A stretch of DNA of 7,830 nt from Aurantimonadaceae bacterium (GTDB lineage Bacteria > Pseudomonadota > Alphaproteobacteria > Rhizobiales > Rhizobiaceae): assembly GCA_003232595.1 (NCBI GenBank), contig QIIJ01000308.1, forward strand, positions 1 through 7,830, written 5' to 3'. Under the pieces are notes generated by a model. That model searched no databases, was not told where the DNA came from, and saw only the letters and a program-made list of their open reading frames with translations. Positions within the stretch are counted from its first letter, which is position 1. Each line of letters opens with the position of its first letter. A program made the position numbers and the translations under genes. This document shows, one piece after another, positions 6,045-7,830 of this stretch.

Positions 6045-6707
6045 TCAACTGTTACGCAGTGGCTCGATCTCGATTTCCACCCGCCGGTTGGCTGCTTTAC
6101 CATTGACAGTGGCATTGCTTGCAACGGGTTCGCTCTCACCAAATCCGGCGATAAAATAACGCCGTGAATCCGTTCCCTGATCAATCAGGTTGCGGGCAAC
6201 TGAAATTGCCCGTCGTTCCGAAAGATCCTGATTGTAGGTTTCAGAACCATCGCTGTCGGTGTGGCCAAACACATTGACGATGGTGCGATTGAATTCCTTC
6301 AAAACAAGGCTGACAGAACGCAACACATTGATAAATTCAGGACGAACATTGCTTTGGTCGGTGCCAAAAGTGATATTGCTTGGCATGTTGAGCTTGATCG
6401 TATCACCGACCCGCGTCACGCTAACCCCGCTACCGCGCAGCTGTTCGCGCAGTTTTGCTTCCTGGTTATCCATATAAACACCTATGCCACCCCCAGCAAG
6501 CGCCCCGATACCGGCACCAATTAATATGGCATTGCGTTTGTTTGCCCGTGTTGAATTGCCGATAATCAACCCGCCAAGAGCGCCAATTGCAGCGCCGGTC
6601 CCGGCTCCGATTACTGTTTTCGATACTTTCTGTTCACCCGTAAAGGGGTCTGTGGTGCAGGCTGCCAGCACCAGGGACAACGTGGCGACAAGGGCAAGAT
6701 TTTTCAT
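6045..6707 (-). CDS. OmpA-family outer-membrane lipoprotein with glycine zipper (YiaD-like)
   Basis: 220 residues. The N-terminus is a lipoprotein signal (MKNLALVATLSLVLAAC, lipobox LAAC with lipidated C17); the next residues are Thr-Thr, not Asp, so outer-membrane sorting is expected. Residues 32-50 and 61-77 are two Gly/Ala-rich glycine-zipper segments (TGAAIGALGGLIIG and IGAGIGALAGGGIG). Residues about 100-217 are an OmpA C-terminal peptidoglycan-binding domain: FGTDQSNVRPE, then FGHTDSDGSETYNQDLSERRA with D151 and R166 as the usual diaminopimelate contacts, and GFGESEPVASN...NRRVEI. It should tie the outer membrane to the cell wall. AAAGAG six to seven bases before the ATG supports the start. 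It is divergent from betB across a 140-base gap. A role beyond wall anchoring cannot be read from the sequence. Confidence 0.92.
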   Translation of the reverse strand: MKNLALVATLSLVLAACTTDPFTGEQKVSKTVIGAGTGAAIGALGGLIIGNSTRANKRNAILIGAGIGALAGGGIGVYMDNQEAKLREQLRGSGVSVTRVGDTIKLNMPSNITFGTDQSNVRPEFINVLRSVSLVLKEFNRTIVNVFGHTDSDGSETYNQDLSERRAISVARNLIDQGTDSRRYFIAGFGESEPVASNATVNGKAANRRVEIEIEPLRNS

Positions 6708-6829
6708 AGCGATTCTCTTTGCGACGATTATTATCGGTTTTAGAGACCGTTATGGCTTAATTCATGTTAAAACTATGGCATTGATGGTGAAATACCTATT
6801 GTTTCAACAAACAAAATTCAAACAACAAC

Positions 6830-6847
6830 AATTGTGAGATCGCAATT
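6830..6847. promoter_or_regulatory. 18-base imperfect palindrome directly before the betB start codon
   Basis: AATTGTGAGATCGCAATT has arms AATTGTGA / TCGCAATT with one mismatch, which would be a U-G pair in RNA. It ends at the base before the betB ATG and contains its only candidate ribosome binding site (GTGAGA). It could be an operator or a small hairpin affecting initiation. No binding protein can be named from the sequence. Confidence 0.35.
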
Positions 6848-7830
6848 ATGACCGCACTGGACCGCTTTGGTGTTCAACCAAAAGCCTCGCATTATATTGA
6901 TGGCAGCTATGTTGAGGACAATTCCGGGGCATTATTTGAAAGTCGGTATGCGGCGACCAATGAAGTGATTGCCAACATTTATGCTGCTACACCGACTGTC
7001 ATTGAACAAGCCACAAATGCTGCCAGCAATGCCCAGAAAGCCTGGGCTGCGCGGCCCGGCATCGAGCGGGCACGTATCCTGTTAAAGGCCGGCGAATTGT
7101 TGCGCCAGCGAAATGATGAGATTGCCCGATTGGAAACCCTTGATACGGGCAAGGCCATTCAGGAAACCATTTGTGTTGATGCGGTTTCAGCGGCTGATAA
7201 TTTCGAATATTTTGGCCACATTGCAGCAACGCTGACCGGTGAAAATATTCCACTTGGAATAAGTTTTGCCTATACCCGGCGCGAAGCTGTTGGAGTTTGC
7301 CTCGGCATTGGTGCCTGGAATTATCCGATCCAGGTTGCCTCCTGGAAAGCAGCCCCTGCCCTTGCATGCGGCAATGCGATGATCTTCAAGCCGTCCGAGA
7401 TCACACCGCTTTCTGCACTGATGCTGGCCGACACCGAGGCGGGACTGCCTGATGGTCTGTTCAATGTGGTACAGGGCATGGGCGAGGTTGGAGCAGCACT
7501 CACAAACCACCCGAGGATTGACAAGGTGTCACTCACCGGATCAGCCCCCACCGGGTCGAAAGTGATGGCCAGCGCTGCTGATAGCCTGAAACTTGTGACC
7601 CTCGAACTCGGTGGAAAATCGCCATTGATCATCTTTGACGATGCAGATATCGAAAATGCGGTATCGGGTGCGCTGCTTGCCAACTTCTATTCCACCGGCC
7701 AGGTCTGCTCCAACGGAACAAGGGTCTTTGTACAATCGCATATCCGCGAGGCTTTTATAGAGAGACTGCTTGCCCGCACCAAGGCTATAAAAATCGGCGA
7801 CCCTTTGGACGAGGAAACTCAATTGGGGCC
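6848..7830 (+). CDS. betB: Betaine aldehyde dehydrogenase, 3' end outside window
   Basis: BetB oxidises betaine aldehyde to glycine betaine with NAD(P)+, the second step of osmoprotectant synthesis from choline. The frame is open to the right window edge, giving 327 complete codons of a family that is usually about 490 residues long. Aldehyde dehydrogenase landmarks are N158 in GAWNYP, the cofactor-fold motif GSAPTG (231-236), the general base E253 in LELGGKSP, and the catalytic cysteine C287 in STGQVCSNGTRVFV. The phrases GLPDGLFNVVQG (199-210) and GQVCSNGTRVFV are characteristic of BetB within the superfamily. The ribosome binding site is weak and sits inside an 18-base palindrome. In related bacteria betB is often in betICBA; here the upstream gene is a divergent lipoprotein, so betI and betC are not directly upstream, while betA could lie downstream beyond the window. 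Confidence 0.93.
   Translation, partial: MTALDRFGVQPKASHYIDGSYVEDNSGALFESRYAATNEVIANIYAATPTVIEQATNAASNAQKAWAARPGIERARILLKAGELLRQRNDEIARLETLDTGKAIQETICVDAVSAADNFEYFGHIAATLTGENIPLGISFAYTRREAVGVCLGIGAWNYPIQVASWKAAPALACGNAMIFKPSEITPLSALMLADTEAGLPDGLFNVVQGMGEVGAALTNHPRIDKVSLTGSAPTGSKVMASAADSLKLVTLELGGKSPLIIFDDADIENAVSGALLANFYSTGQVCSNGTRVFVQSHIREAFIERLLARTKAIKIGDPLDEETQLG

Noticed and set aside
6830..6838. AATTGTGAG, identical to the start of the E. coli lac operator
   Set aside because: The rest does not match the lac operator (shorter, different centre) and nothing else points to LacI; kept only as a generic palindrome.
7187..7822. Several minus-strand open frames opposite betB
   Set aside because: All are antisense to a clear aldehyde dehydrogenase with its catalytic residues in order.

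Overview
The window looks like a chromosomal stretch from an alphaproteobacterium, most likely Hyphomicrobiales (Rhizobiales) and perhaps a marine, lower-GC member. This is inferred from three things: a BA14K-family secreted protein (typical of Brucella/Rhizobium relatives), the alphaproteobacterial form of PdxJ (N-terminal SVNLNAVAQLRNRRDLPWPS), and a betaine aldehyde dehydrogenase of the rhizobial BetB type. Base composition is moderate, by eye close to half GC.

Layout. Positions 1-1200 look accessory: the C-terminal catalytic part of an M3-like zinc peptidase cut by the left window edge, then a decayed IS3-family transposase fragment, then about 270 bases with no gene. Positions 1200-1990 hold two small genes for exported proteins on the + strand: an unrecognised one whose frame is broken by a single in-frame TAA, and a BA14K-family protein followed by a clear hairpin terminator. 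Positions 2008-4544 are a minus-strand block: pdxJ (vitamin B6 synthesis), a TetR-family regulator and ilvC (branched-chain amino acid synthesis). The regulator ends only 12 bases before ilvC, and a perfect 14-base palindrome lies just upstream of it, which suggests an autoregulated tetR-ilvC operon. Divergent from pdxJ is a gene of the DUF3445 / heme-dependent oxidative N-demethylase family (4627-5529). Convergent with that gene is a small exported two-cysteine protein, then, on the same minus strand, an OmpA-family glycine-zipper outer-membrane lipoprotein. Divergent from the lipoprotein is betB (glycine betaine synthesis), cut by the right window edge.

How they fit together. Most genes are core metabolism (ilvC, pdxJ, betB) or cell envelope (BA14K, OmpA-like lipoprotein, small secreted proteins). 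I see no defence system, CRISPR array, RNA gene or intact mobile element, and no clear new multi-gene system. The points most worth checking are the stop-interrupted exported gene at 1222-1575, the TetR palindrome with its link to ilvC, and palindromes next to the DUF3445 and betB start codons.
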